Position numbers and translations under genes: made by a program. The notes under the pieces are model-generated. The model saw only the letters and a program-made list of their open reading frames with translations, ran no database searches and was not told the origin of the DNA. Shown here one piece after another: positions 1 through 12,110 of a DNA stretch of 64,000 bases (its first letter is position 1; each line of letters starts with the position of its first letter). Location of the stretch: NCBI RefSeq assembly GCF_003473485.1, contig NC_053044.1:51748091-51812090 (forward strand). The letters run 5' to 3'. The stretch is from Medicago truncatula (Eukaryota > Streptophyta > Magnoliopsida > Fabales > Fabaceae).

Positions 1-510
1 AAAAAGAAAAACTTTACTACCGTCGTTCTATTCCGTTGTCAATAAAATGTTATTGTTTATCCATTGCTTTCTCTTATTCTTGTTATTGTTCCTTACTTGA
101 TTTTGAGGTTCTCATCATTGTATGTAACCACACGTGTCATGTCGGACACACCTTCGATTTGAAGTGTCGATGCTACATAATATTGCTTTTAATTAATGTT
201 ACCCTGATATATATTTTTTTCTACATTTTTTTAACAACCCTCATGAATGATTAACTTTGAAAGACTGCAAGAAAAGATTAATAGTTACATATGTATTTAA
301 TTGCTAGAAGATAAGCAAGCAACTGCTGTATGCTTGCATGGTATCTGGCTGATGGCTGATTTATTTTATTTGTTAGCCGTCGTGCTATGAGTTCTCAATT
401 TATAAGTTAAATCATAAAATGACGTCGTTGGAAGTTGAATGGATATAATGAAATTTTGTTTTACTTATCTCATTCCTTAATAACTTTTTTCACTTTGAAT
501 GTATCTCAAG
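1..510 (+). other. Intron of the NSUN5-like gene
   Basis: AT-rich sequence without coding signal. It lies immediately upstream of an exon that starts in mid-domain behind a CAG acceptor at 508-510, so it is most simply read as intron. Upstream exons are beyond the window. Confidence 0.6.
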
Positions 511-2638
511 GTTCTTGATGCATGCGCTGCACCCGGCAACAAAACTGTCCACCTTGCTGCCCTTATGAAGAGAAAGGGTAGGATTATAGCATGTGAGCTG
601 AAAAAGGAAAGGATTAAGCGCTTGAATGACACTATAAAGCTATCTGGGGCTACCAGTATCCATTATCGTGTTTATAATAGAAGATGCTTTTCAACCAATT
701 GTTAATTCAGTATTAAAATAATCACAAACTTGGATTTTATGTTATCATATACATGCTAAGCAGTTGTTCATATCTCCTTTCTGCAAACTGTACCATGGTG
801 CCTCTGGAGGAGAGGAGTCCACTATAGATTTTGATACCATTTCTTTGGTTAACTTTCAGTTTGTGTTGCAATGTTTCAAACTTAACCCCAAGTTCAGACA
901 TACAGGTTCTCAATGAGGATTTCTTGAACATAAATTCCAAAGACCCTGCATATTCTAAGGTAAAGTATATTTATTTATCTCTTGCTGTATATTTTAATGT
1001 TTCTTGGGGCTTACTGGAGTGGCTAGTTAACAGTTTGACCGATTGTAGACTGTAGTTATCAGATTTTAAGATTAAATTCATCAATTATGTTTTTTTTTTG
1101 CAATTACCATTTCTTAAGCCACTTTATTGCTTGAGCCTCTTAATAAATGTATTCTTGCACTGCAATAATGGATGATATGGGGGCTGGTGGATTCTGGCAT
1201 TTTTTAATGGTCCCTGTATCTTGCAATCTGCTGAATGCTGTTGGGTGTTGAATATTTTGTTACACCGGTTATATGATGACTTGGTTTCTGTTGAAAGTTG
1301 TTTGCACAGTTTTAGAAAGAAATATTGTTTTCCATTCACGTTTTCTCAAATTTGAGTACTTTGCCCTTTTACTAAATGACTAAACCCCGTCGTTGTAAGA
1401 ACCCATATTGATTTTTATTTCCTAGGTATGGCATATGTGGTGGCTATTTGTGACTTTGTCTACTGGATTGTAATGTTACTTTGTTCATTTTGTGTGTGTA
1501 ATTGTTATCAGATTTATCATTGCAGGTAAAAGCTATTCTTTTGGATCCTTCCTGCTCTGGTTCTGGTACTGCTGCTTCTAGACTAGACCATTTGCTCCCA
1601 TCTAAAGCAGCAGGTTATATTTTAATCTGCCTTCTCAATTGTATATTTATCGATCTGGCTAGCAACTTTTGCGCATAGCAAATTTTACTGTAGTATTTAA
1701 AAAATGATTAGTGTATAGCATGTTAAAAATCACAGTTGGGACATTATAGCACACAAATCGAATTCAAATAAATATCGTGACACAGATCAAACTTGGATAA
1801 TCCTTTTCAATTTAAATGGAAATTAAACATGATCATATTTTTCATTATCACCTTTTGTTGTTGTATAGGTCAGAATGTGGATATGGAAAGATTGAACAAG
1901 CTTGCAGCTTTTCAGAGAAAAGCTCTTCAGCATGCCTTCCTTTGTGAGTTTATTTGTTTCTCATGGTTAATTCTAGTTTACTTTGTTTCTAGATTTTCTC
2001 TTAATTTAATAACCTTGTTTTTTTTCCCCATATCTATGAAATTATGAAAATAGGTCTTGACATTTTTGTATCCATTTTAGATGTTCCCATACAGTACTTA
2101 AATTAAAAAGAATTGTTAATTTTTGCAGTTCCAGCTCTGGAACGAGTTGTGTACAGTACATGTTCAATAAACCAAATCGAGAATGAAGATGTTGTGAAAT
2201 CTGTTTTGCCAATAGCCGAGTCATATGGATTTCAACTTGTAAAACCCTTCCCTGGGTGGCCGTGTCGGGGTCTTCCGATATTTGAAGGCTGTAAGTATAT
2301 TATTATTATTCTCACGTAGCTGGTCTATTTCTACCATATTATTTTTGGCAGATTTGAATGCTTTTTCTTTTTACCTTGCAGCTGAAAACCTGGTTCGAAC
2401 AGATCCTGCCAAGCACGGCGAGGGTTTCTTCATTGCATTGTTTGCCAAGAAAGATGATGTTAACCTGTCGGCGAGGTCAAATAAAAATGACAATAGGACG
2501 CTCCACAGTTCTACCAGAACTAGAAACGTGCGAAGGAAACAACCAATTCACACTAATATGTTCAAAATGTGGTTATCTGGTCAACTGTGCCGGCGTCACC
2601 GTCACATGCTAGACAATTCCTGCTGTGGTCGAAATTGA
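511..2638 (+). CDS. NSUN5: NSUN5-type 25S rRNA (cytosine-C5) methyltransferase, 3' part of gene
   Basis: This gene continues beyond the left edge; six exons are visible at about 511-655, 898-959, 1526-1613, 1869-1943, 2129-2290 and 2382-2638. All boundaries have GT/AG and the reading phase is kept across each. The translation shows the SAM-binding motif DACAAPGNKT, motif IV DPSCSGSG, and motif VI VYSTCS with the presumed nucleophilic Cys. Next come a PFPGWPCRGLP segment and the GEGFFIALFAKK strand typical of RsmB/Nop2-family methyltransferases. The DPSCSGSG form of motif IV is characteristic of NSUN5/Rcm1, which methylates one cytosine of large-subunit rRNA in the nucleolus (family knowledge). 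The last ~50 residues are basic and poorly conserved. The first visible exon begins in phase 0 at VLDACAAPG. I found no upstream coding exon in bases 1-510, so the N-terminal part is outside the window. Confidence 0.87.
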
Positions 2639-4169
2639 GGGATGAAAGAGCTGTCTAAGATAATTATTTTTTCTTGTAAGTGTAAAACAAAGCCCAATCA
2701 TAAAATAGAGTAAATCAGTTTTGTTTGCAGCATTTTTACAGTTTTCCTTCCCACATTTTAGAAATGAAAGGGATAAAATTATAGTTTTCTACTTTTCTTA
2801 AACTCTGTACTAATGAAAGAAATTATGAAGACCAAGCCTCTCTTTGCGACTGCACTGAATATTTTTTTGTTCACAAAGACCAAGCATAGGAGTATATATC
2901 CAGACCATCCACATTATCTTTCAATACATATGCTGTTTTACTTGTATATAGTACTATATTATATAGGTCTCGTTTATGCTCTCTTCCCATATGTAGGATG
3001 CTTTATTAGTGGGTTAATATCCTTACTTAGGAAAAGTTCAAGCTTTGATATGTAGTTTCAACTAACATAACACGTACTCTTTTCCCCTGCTAAATACACT
3101 TGAGTTAGAATATGGACCCAAAATTTTATTTGCAGGTTATTGCATGTCCCAAACTAGCTTGCCAAGAAATACTATGTTTGCCACTCGATTAGCTCTGTTA
3201 CTAACTTATAAGTCTTCTTTAGAAGAATTTTTTTTGTTCATAATTAATAGATATACTCATCATTTTTCTCTACAAATATACCTCTTAGTTGAATACCTAT
3301 ACAAAAAAGAGTATTTTAATAACATTCATACCCAATTAGGTCTATTGGTATGTATGCCTATAACTCTTATCATAAATCCAAAGTTGGCCTTAACCTATCT
3401 GCCTTTCAGGGTACAAAATCCAAAATACTCATCCATCAGTTTTCTAAACTGTCGTCCTGTTTGCTCTAACCTTTTTTAATCAACAATTTTCCGCAGGAAT
3501 ACTATTAAACTAGTTTAACCTCAAATTTCATCAAACACTACACTCCATTAGCTTATCTGCTGTAAACTATCTGCTATCTTTTTACCAGACACAGCCTTTG
3601 CAAGACACATGATGTTGTACAACGATTAAACAAACGTAGGGAATGATAGTTTTGATTGACATATTACAATTTTAAGACAAAATTATTTTGATGTGTCTCC
3701 TACAATAGCTATCATAGGCCATAAACAAACTTCATGCAACCGTGATACAGAGTTTCAATTCTTGAAATTCATTGTGTAATTAACTTTGTTGTCTTATATG
3801 GCAATGGCATGAAAGGCTTGGTAGTCTAATGTTTATCACAAGGTACCACACCATTAAGAAAAATCAAAAGGCTAGACTCAAAGCCATGTGATGTGCCATC
3901 CATTTAGAACATATGACAAAGTAGGACACAGATGAAATAGTTTTCCTGTGGAGTTATTTGAATCACTTGACAGATTACTGAATGCAATTTATACACCTTT
4001 CCAACCAACTAATGTAATGTATACAATTGATATTATGCTAAAAAAAAACTCAAGGATAAGGAATATGACTCATCACTTAGTAAGTGAAATTTACCCAACA
4101 TATGTACAAAAACTGTATTAGAGAATACTCTTTGAATAACAAAGGTGATCTAGGTCTATATGCATGGTT
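2639..4169. other. Intergenic space between two convergent genes
   Basis: This holds the 3' flank of the NSUN5-like gene and of the minus-strand hydrolase. Short open frames (for example near 2813-3055 and 3144-3479) show no family resemblance and have an AT-driven composition. No repeat with clear ends was found. Confidence 0.55.
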
Positions 4170-5985
4170 TTATGGCTCAAGTAAAAGTGCCCTCAATATT
4201 GCCTCACACATGCCCTTATAGCATAAAATCAGATGGCCACTATTTGGAACTTCATGATATTGTATCCAAGGTAGCTGCCATGAAACAAATCTTTGAAGTT
4301 CAAAGGGCACAACCTTATCTTCATATCCTTGCCAAATATGAAATGAACTTCTTTTGTGAGGGAATGGATTCCTTATCTTCACTGGATCAAATTCCCATTT
4401 TCCAAAAGCCAATCTCCAATCATCACAAAGAGCGTAAAAAACAGCGCGTTCCCTTAACTTGTCCTATAAGTAGGTACATATCATGGTTAGTAGAATTATA
4501 TTTAACATCAGAAATTAATTGTAATATACTAACTATGTAAAAATACAGAGATGTTTAATCAGATATAATATGGTAGTATCATGTCCTAATATTGAATTTT
4601 AAGCACTTGTTTATATATTTGTTTGAATTTTCTTTCTTGCATCACAAGGTGGTTTCGGATGTGAACTTGGTCAAGCTACAAATAGTAGCTTGCGGATGTC
4701 CGCACATCAGAAGCGATCTAACTGTGGTTCCAAATACACACTAAGTGAGATATGATTAAACATCTCTCTAATATTTTTACACTATCGGTAAATAGTAATT
4801 AAGTTTTCATATGAAACATGTAATTTTTTACCTTTGTAAACATTGGGAACTTAGGAAGTGTCTTCAAAATATCAATATCATTTTTGCTGAAGAATGCTGG
4901 GTTCTTTTCAACGGCAATAGTAGCTGACTGGAGCCAGTTTTGAGTCACATAGCGATGCAATAGTCTAGGACAGTAATTTGCGAGCCAACGTGTCCACAGA
5001 ACAGGTTTCCTCCTATAGTCATCTCTTATTAGACTCCTAGGGAGGGAAGGCCAATTGTAATTGATAATTGGGGATACCAATGCCAACCCTGCAAGCCTGC
5101 ACAAATTTATGCATTTGTTAGTGTAATTTTTTGTTATATCGTCAAAATATACATTAAGCGTGACTTATTAAAAATACGTATTGAGTATTGTAACGTAATT
5201 TACCTGTGAGGAAAGTAGTTTAGACAACTCCAAGTAGCACAGGAGCCCATAGAGATTCCAATTACATAAAACTGTTCTCCAATTTGAAGCTGATCAGCAA
5301 GTTCTTGAATGTCAAGTGCTTCACTTTTCATTGAACGTTTCGGGTTTGGATCACTTTCTCCGCATCCAGCTCGGTCATATTGCACAAAATATATACCCAG
5401 TTCTTCTATTAATCCCTATGTGAATGAACCATATTCATGTTTATTCAGAAGTCAGAACCAATAACTTATTTAAAAAAGAGAAATTAAATAACCAAAAAAT
5501 TTCATGCTGAAAAAGAATATACTAATAGACACTCATGGTTTCTTCTAATTCGTGCAGTTCTTGATCATTTATAAATAAACAGCTTATGACATGTGTATAA
5601 GCTATTTTCAACTTATTTTTTCAAGATAATGAATGAAAATAGATTATAGCTTGTATGATAAGTGCTTATATCCAAATAGAGAGCATAGCATGTCAATTTT
5701 TTTTCAGAAAGAGACAGAGGTTATTACTTGTGTTGCAGGAAAATGCATTCTTTTAGTGCTTCCAAAACCATGCACAATGATAATCTTGTATTTTGCTTTG
5801 TCCTTAGGGACGCCTCTCTCAATGTAAGCAAGGTGCCTCCCGTCTCTGAGTCTGATTCTTGTCAAAATCTCTTTTGAATCATCATGGTTTGGAGAAATAT
5901 GAGTTCCCTCATGAACCTTTATCTGAATAACCAATATAACAAAAAAAGCAAGGTTTAGATAGCATGTTTTCAGCACAATGATCAC
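4170..5985 (-). CDS. Alpha/beta-hydrolase fold protein with N-terminal membrane anchor
   Basis: Four exons on the minus strand: 5728-5985, 5204-5415, 4832-5096 and 4170-4463, joined in phase to give about 342 residues. Residues ~5-24 form a hydrophobic segment (signal anchor or signal peptide). The core starts with RIRLRDGRHLAYIERG, then HGFGSTK for the oxyanion-hole region. GISMGS places the nucleophile at about Ser141, WQGYEDKVVP the acid at about Asp294, and NSGHL the base at about His322, so the triad is complete. The exon set and sequence match a plant subfamily of unassigned alpha/beta-hydrolases (typically ~330-350 aa, four exons); the substrate is unknown. The ATG at 5985 was chosen because it precedes the membrane segment in the only exon copy that reaches the HGFG motif and a usable GT donor. 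A second, truncated copy of this exon lies just upstream. Confidence 0.88.
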
Positions 5986-6478
5986 GTAGATATATGCAAG
6001 AAAAAGAAGGCTATATAAAAGTGAATAGTCTTTACATTGCAGAAACTTTTGCAGATTTTCTGAGTCTGACGAACTTGTGGAATCAAAGTTAAAAGCTTCA
6101 GATAATGACTTATTCTTTTCATCTTGTATTTTGCTTTGTCCTTAGGGAAGCCTCTCTCAATGCAAGCAAGATGCCCCCCATCTCTGAGTCTGATTCTTGG
6201 TAAAACCTCCTTTGAATCATCATGGTTTGTAGAACTCTGAGTTCCCTCTTGAATCTTTGTCTGAAAAACCAACTGAAAAACCAAGATAACACAAAAAAAG
6301 GGTAGGCTTAGATAATATTTTTTCAGCACATTGATCATATGGATTTTCGAATGAAAAAGAAAGCTGTATTAAAGTGAATTGTCTTACATGACACAATCTT
6401 TTGCAGATTTGTTGAGTCTGATGAACTTGTGGAATCAAAGTTAAAAGCTTCAGATAGTGACTTGTTCTTTTCATCTTC
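5784..6478. repeat. Direct tandem duplication (~340-bp unit) of the hydrolase first-exon region
   Basis: Unit A (about 5784-6121) and unit B (about 6122-6478) share the same order of landmarks: a TTTTGCTTTGTCCTTAGGGA stretch, the exon body, an AGCACA..TGATCA stretch, and a block ending TTTTCATCTT. The units differ by scattered substitutions and short indels, including an extra CAACTGAAAAAC in B. One breakpoint falls inside the coding exon. Confidence 0.85.
6122..6338 (-). pseudogene. Truncated duplicate of hydrolase exon 1
   Basis: This copy encodes a start codon, the hydrophobic leader, and the segment through PKDKAKYK, parallel to the functional exon. It has an open frame but several amino-acid differences (for example CIERGF for YIERGV). 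The duplication breakpoint removes the HGFGSTK motif and the 5' splice site, so the frame runs on into the upstream flank of the functional exon and stops. It could be transcribed as a 5' leader or upstream frame, but it cannot by itself make a hydrolase. Confidence 0.75.
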
Positions 6479-8018
6479 TTCTGTATTATGGATCTTACAC
6501 GAAATTTGTATTCACGTCAATAGAATGAGGGAAGAATTTGGATACTTCAGTACTTCATCTGTTGAAAATCTTGTCAAGGAATATCTATAAAAGTGTTCAT
6601 GAAACAACTATCAGTATAACTAATATAGTTAGTTAGTTGAGCTGTTATAGGGGCAGTTAAGTAGTTAGTTTGTTAGTTAGTTATGTTGGAAAATGTGTGC
6701 ATAGTTTCTCTATGTGAACTCAAAATAGGCACTAAACAAAAACCTAAAAATGTGAGCAAGGAAAAACCACACTACCCATAGGCCTCTTACGAATTGTCGC
6801 ACTATATTTCTCCCAGAACTCTTTTTATGAGTGAGGATCGTGCTTCACTTCTAATTGCTCCAACTTGCTTTGCTGAAACAACAGAAGAACTCAAGCTATA
6901 TGGCTGTGCTATGGTAGAATTTGTTCACCTTCACATTTAATGCACCTTAAGGAATTGGTTGGACAATGCAAATTGTCTTTATGTGAATACCACAAGTTAG
7001 TTATTTAGTCACTACTCATTCGTCCTTATTTATAAGATCCTTTGGTATTTTTTACGCACGCATATTAAGAAAATTTAATAACTAAATTTTGATAAAATGT
7101 ATTGAAGTTGGTTTTTCACTTTTTAAGGAAATCAGTATCATTACTAGAAAATATATTTGGGAAAAGAAAAATAAGTGTATCTAGAAAATTGCACAGGGTT
7201 TCATATTAAGACGCAAACAAATGTTTCAAAATGGTCATATAATAGAAGATAGGGGAGCATAATATAAAGCAAAAATATTAAAGTCTTTTTCGCATGACAT
7301 TGTGATATTCAAGCAATGATAAATCTTCTTTTGCTCTGTACAATTCCACATTCAAATATAAACACTCAACTCAAATACATGATACATGAATTCCAAAACT
7401 TGGAATAGGTTTTCAGTTTGAAAGCTCCCATCATGTAGCAATCTCTTACTTTCTATCTATTGCCAATTGCTAAAATTTTATATTGGTTTGTTAAATTATG
7501 TTTGAGATGTTTGACAATAATTTATAAAAAGAGAGAGAGAGACAATAATCATCAACACAAAAAATACTATGACAATTTTACTGCCAGAACGAATATGTCA
7601 GCAAAAAAGTCTGAAGTGATAGCTAGAATGGAATCAAGATAACTACAAAGCTAAGAATGTTTGTTAAATTAACTTGTACTGAATTGAATGTGGAAATACA
7701 ATGAAAAATAGTGAAAAAAACCGGAACATTTATTATCAAAACTGAACTCAAATAGATATATTTTATTTAGTCATAGGAAGTTGAAATTCAGTTACCGTTA
7801 ATCAACTCAAGTTAACAAACCAAAATTAAAACCTTTTCGTAATAAAAACACTAATATAGGCAAATCAAAATTCATTCATACTGAGATTATTACACATTAC
7901 TAGTACATAGCATGATAATCGGCAATTACAAAAGACAAAAAACCATTGCCACACACGCACAAACAGACTAAAACAAAAAAGCAGACATAGCCCTTATTCT
8001 CCAAACATTGATTCATTC
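6479..8018. other. Intergenic space with TTAG-rich low-complexity tract
   Basis: There is no coding signal. A run rich in TAGTTAG units lies at about 6625-6685. The rest is AT-rich sequence and the 3' flank of the small HSP gene. Confidence 0.5.
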
Positions 8019-8495
8019 TCAAGCAACCTTAACCTGAATAGTTTTAGGCTTCTTAGGTTCAGGAGGAGGCAACTTATTAACAGTAACAGTAAGAACACCA
8101 TCTTGACAAACAGCAGAAACACCACCTTCAACATCAGCATTCTCTGGTAACACAAATTTCCTCATAAACTTACCAACCCTTCTTTCCATCTTCAAATATT
8201 TACCACCTTCTTTCTCTTCTTCTCTCTTCCTTTCACCGCTTATCAGAAGCACATTCTCATCTTCAACCTGAACCTTGATGTCACCAGATTTCAACCCTGG
8301 CATGTCCACCACGAACACGTATGAGTTTGGATACTCTTTCACGTCTGCTGGTGTTGCAGCCATTGCTTTTGCGTCGCGAACGTAGGTTCGTGTTGGTGCG
8401 TTTAGATTCTTCTCTGTTGTGTCGTCTGTGAGGTCCATTATGTGGTGGATGGTGTTGAAGAGTGGTGAATCCAAACCCATCAACCTGAAATCCAT
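8019..8495 (-). CDS. Class II cytosolic small heat-shock protein (HSP20 family)
   Basis: Single-exon gene of 158 residues, normal for plant class II small HSPs. The protein has a short N-terminal arm ([13 protein letters not shown]), then an alpha-crystallin domain from about residue 50 to 145. Its landmarks are [19 protein letters not shown] and the consensus-II region [18 protein letters not shown]. The C-terminal tail TIQVKVA carries the I-x-V anchor motif used in oligomer assembly. The [20 protein letters not shown] end and the N-arm are typical of the cytosolic class II group. Such proteins bind unfolding proteins during heat stress as ATP-independent chaperones. There is no transit or signal peptide. 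Heat-shock elements sit just upstream. Confidence 0.95.
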   Translation of the reverse strand: MDFRLMGLDSPLFNTIHHIMDLTDDTTEKNLNAPTRTYVRDAKAMAATPADVKEYPNSYVFVVDMPGLKSGDIKVQVEDENVLLISGERKREEEKEGGKYLKMERRVGKFMRKFVLPENADVEGGVSAVCQDGVLTVTVNKLPPPEPKKPKTIQVKVA

Positions 8496-8570
8496 TGTTG
8501 TTGTTGTTTTGGTAGAGATTTTATGTTTGATGATTATTTTCGTTATGCGTGCTTCGTGGAGAATGCGGGG

Positions 8571-8578
8571 TATTTATT
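8571..8578 (-). promoter_or_regulatory. TATA box of the small HSP gene
   Basis: AATAAATA read on the minus strand, about 76-83 bases before the start codon and ~24 bases downstream of the heat-shock element. This is the spacing expected of a heat-inducible plant promoter. Confidence 0.6.
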
Positions 8579-8601
8579 AGCGTGGTTGGAAGATTATGGG
8601 A

Positions 8602-8655
8602 GGAAATTCTAGGAGTTTCGATCATAAAACTCAATGTTTCTAGTAGCATCCAGAA
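8602..8655 (-). promoter_or_regulatory. Heat-shock elements upstream of the small HSP gene
   Basis: Alternating 5-bp units GGAaa-TTCta-GGAgt-TTCga run at 8602-8621. This is an imperfect nGAAn/nTTCn array with two perfect TTC units. A weaker array with TTC at 8638 and GAA at 8653 follows. Heat-shock factor trimers bind such arrays (established). The position directly upstream of the TATA box supports heat induction. Confidence 0.6.
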
Positions 8656-8948
8656 GAGGACAGAATAATGTCGATGATCCCTCTCTCGTAGATTATTGGG
8701 CCTCAAAGGCCCAAATGAATGAGTGAGCCAACAACTTGAGTTCAAGCCCATTTCAAATTTAAATTTAAATAACATAATAATTAACTTTGAAAATGAACAT
8801 TGAACATTATGCAGTAATGAAAATTAATATTGTGCAGTAAAATCCCTTGAACATTGAAAATGAAAATTAACTTTGGCTAAATAATTAAATTTAAGTAAAT
8901 ATTATGCAGTAAAATCCCTTGAACAAAAATAAAACCTAATAAAATAAA

Positions 8949-9773
8949 GAGTATCACTTTTCCCACCCTATAGAATTCTCGCGCGCCCTGCGTTTTTCTC
9001 AAAAATGCCCTTGAGGTTTCCAGATTTCATAATCCGGAATGGTGTTTTCCTTTGTTAAAGGGTGAAAAAATGAGTTACGGATTTTTCCGGATTTTGTAAT
9101 CCGGAAATCTCAAAAAATAGGGTGTGTTACATGATTTTTTCAGATTACATAATCCGAAAACCCCCTCAACACCATTTTTTTCATGGTGGTGATGCAATCC
9201 GGATTACGTAATCCAGACAGCACCATCACCAATTCTTGTGTAAACAGAGGGTGTGATGGCTGGAGCTAAGGCAGCTGTTGTTGCTACTATTGCCACTGCC
9301 ATTCCAACTGTAACCACTCCTTCCAGTTGCATTTACTTCTAGAAGTATTGAGTCCTTAAAAATTCTGCAAAAATTAAAATGCATCTAGAAGCCATTAAAA
9401 TTATACGTAAAGAAGTGTTGGATTTAAACTTGTATTGTCCCCTTTACCACTTTGTAGCACATTATTCTTTTTTTTTTTCTTCCTTTTTTACTATTGTATA
9501 TATTTTGCTCTAATCTTTCTTTCTCTTTGTTGCTTCCTAAATCTTTCTTCCAATCCCTGTTAAATGATCCCTGTTATTGATAAACAAAAGACAAAGTAAA
9601 GCATCATTACATGAGCAAAACCCATCTTTAAAATGGTGAAAACGGTTTGTATCTCTTGCAATTTTTTCATGGTGCTGATGCAATTCGGATTACGTAATCC
9701 GGACTGCAACTGGGCATTTTTGAAAATTTTACAGAGCGCGCGAGAAATCAACAGGGTGGAAAAAGTAATACTC
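8949..9773. mobile_element. Non-autonomous Mutator-like element with 9-bp target duplication
   Basis: The 825-bp element has terminal inverted repeats of about 40 bp. The left end begins GAGTATCACTTTTCCCACCC and the right end in reverse complement begins GAGTATTACTTTTTCCACCC; both continue to a CTCGCGCG core. It is flanked by an exact 9-bp direct repeat TAAAATAAA (8940-8948 and 9774-9782). It encodes no transposase. Inside are several copies of a palindromic motif of the form GGATTACGTAATCC (near 9030, 9080, 9125, 9197 and 9688). Confidence 0.85.
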
Positions 9774-10655
9774 TAAAATAAATATACAACGCATGCATTA
9801 GTAAGACAAGGCTTCAACATTTCATTTCATTTCGCAATCAATGAAAGCTAAAAAAAAAAGTAAAACAAGGCTTGGGCAAATCTGTTTCTTTTCAAGATAG
9901 TTAAATCTTGGATTTACAATTTTGTTCCACATTTTATTCATTTAGTTTCTATTATATTTAAATAGTTTAGCTTAGAAAAATAAAATGATAGAGTGAAAAC
10001 CTCCTTGATAAGGATTAAAAGTTTGTTCTATAATGTTGATAAGGATCAAGAAAATTCGAGTTAGGAATGAGAACATGTTGCCGCTCAAAAAATGGCTGAA
10101 TTAATGCATACATATCTATGGATCAATGTAACAGGGGGTGTATTTTTTTTTTTTTTTTTTAAATTCAAACATCTTCATTAGATAATAGAAGTGTTACGGA
10201 CAGTAGGAATCGCAATGACAGGAAAAGCATATCCATTCCATGACTTACAACCAACTTGCATAGCATAGCCAACAAGCCTATGTGCTAATGCATTTAGATC
10301 TCTAGAAACATAATTAATAGACACACTATTGAATTCATTCATAAGTACCTTACAATCTAGAATTATCAAAGCAATACAAGCAAGTAAATTTGACGCTCTA
10401 CAACACTCAACAACAGCAAGAGCATCAGATTGGATAACGATGTCATGAAGGCCTCTTCCTTAGCTAAATTGAGTCACCAACGAATGGCTAAAGTTTCTGC
10501 CATGACAGGATCTGTTATCAGCTCCTCTTTCTTGCAAGCTGAGAGACAAATGTTATCTGGAGCAGCCTTAAACACGCAGCCATAAGTGGTGTATCCCTCC
10601 GGAAAACAACCTGGATAATATGAGCATTCTGAACAACACTAGGAGCAGCTGCAAT

Positions 10656-12110
10656 TAGACATGACAACAAAATCCATACCCGCGGTTACCCACCCGAACC
10701 AAACCCAATCTGACGGGTTTTCCCCATTTTGACTGGGTTTGGTTATGGGTATGAGTTTTCCCCAATTTCAAAACACGGGTATGGAACGAGTATCGGGTAT
10801 ATAGGTACCCACCCCGAACCTATACCCAAACCCGTTCCAAATGTAAAAAATTACTTTATGTTGATTTGGGGAGCCCCTAATATGATCCCTAATTTTACTG
10901 GTCCACCCATGCTCCTTTTTATTTGACTGCCAGTAGCCGGTTACCCTTTATTTGGGTTTTAATTTTAGTTTTACATTGTAAAAAAAAAAAGCAATAACAA
11001 TTTGATAAGTGATATAGGGTGGATCAACATCTTCCACCATTAGATGTAACTAGTCTATATGTTATTAAGGTACAACCTGTGCATCTAGTGTTTGTTCTTT
11101 CTCCTACTCATCCATGCTCCATCGACACATTCTCATCCTCAACCATCTTCAAGGCATAACTTTTGTGAGATTTCCTTCGAAGAGGTATTCGAATCAGTGA
11201 ATCTAACCTAGCTTAAGAGATTTTAACTGTTAGATTTAGTCTTGCCATGAGAGTTTATAAATCTATGTGGAGGCTAATAATACAAGTTGGAAAACCTGAT
11301 ATTTTTAATTCTTGGGAAAAGTATTTTCTACTTTTTCTTTCTTTTCTGGAGAGAAAGGTGTTTGTGGAAATTGAGGGATTTTTATAGTGATGGTTTTGTG
11401 AGTTACAGTGTTCCATTAATTGATTTTCTGGGGTTATAAATTTATGGTGATTAGATGAGTTTGAAATTTTGGTTACTAATGACAAATCAGAAAGGGATTT
11501 TGATTGTGTCTAAGTGCCCAAGCAGTAACTTGAGGAAGAAGAACAACACAAACTGAAGTAGAAAACAAAATTCGATCGGAAGATTTGGCAAGACTACCAT
11601 ATCCTACAATTTACAAGTATATGGTCCACCATAAACTATGTTGGGCCATCATCACCCTTGCTTTCACATATAAAAATCGTAACTTGCTATAGGAAGTCAA
11701 ATATAGAGGTCCACCGATGGACCTTTAAATATGAGGACCATACTAGGGGCTCCCGTTGATTTGTCATGTTAATTTGTTTGATAATTGTCATGTTAATAAA
11801 AACTATCATTGATATTTAAAGTATCAACTAAATCATTCCGTCTAACAAATATTAAAGTGAGCGTATTGTTCGATAATGTATTACAACGTTGCGCTTGGGA
11901 AAGAAAAAACTTTTATTTTTTCATTAAAAACAATTATTCAATGTGGGGACATGGATGAGGCGGGGATACCTGAACCCGTCGGGTACGGGAATGAGATTCA
12001 ATTTCTCATTCCCGTTGGATATGAGTAGGGTAATGGGTAAATATATAAGAATCGGATATGGAGACGGGGAAGGTAAAACCCGTCCCCACCACACCCCATT
12101 GCCATGCCTA
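10656..12110. mobile_element. hAT-type DNA transposon (non-autonomous) with 8-bp target duplication
   Basis: The ends are TAGACATGACAA and, in reverse complement, TAGGCATGGCAA. They continue into subterminal GGGT/ACCC-rich sequence typical of plant hAT elements. Flanks are GCTGCAAT (10648-10655) and ACTGCAAT (12111-12118), an 8-bp duplication with one change. No transposase domain is visible. The element splits a LINE coding trace and itself contains a second element at 10869-11754. Confidence 0.8.
10869..11754. mobile_element. Mutator-like element nested inside the hAT element
   Basis: The ends read GGGAGCCCCTAATATGATCC and, in reverse complement, GGGAGCCCCTAGTATGGTCC. An exact 9-bp duplication GTTGATTTG flanks it (10860-10868 and 11755-11763). 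The 886-bp interior has no recognisable transposase. Confidence 0.83.

Noticed and set aside
2358..2612. Second overlapping frame in the last exon of the NSUN5-like gene
   Set aside because: It is a shadow of the conserved frame ENLVRTDPAKHGEGFF, which matches the methyltransferase family and splices in phase.
5982..6338. Duplicated hydrolase exon as a separate gene
   Set aside because: It lacks the HGFG motif, the donor site and all catalytic residues, and reads into duplicated non-coding flank, so it was classed as a fragment.
8949..9773. CRISPR-like or regulatory array suggested by repeated GGATTACGTAATCC motifs
   Set aside because: The motifs are irregularly spaced, lie within a bounded transposon, and the genome is eukaryotic.
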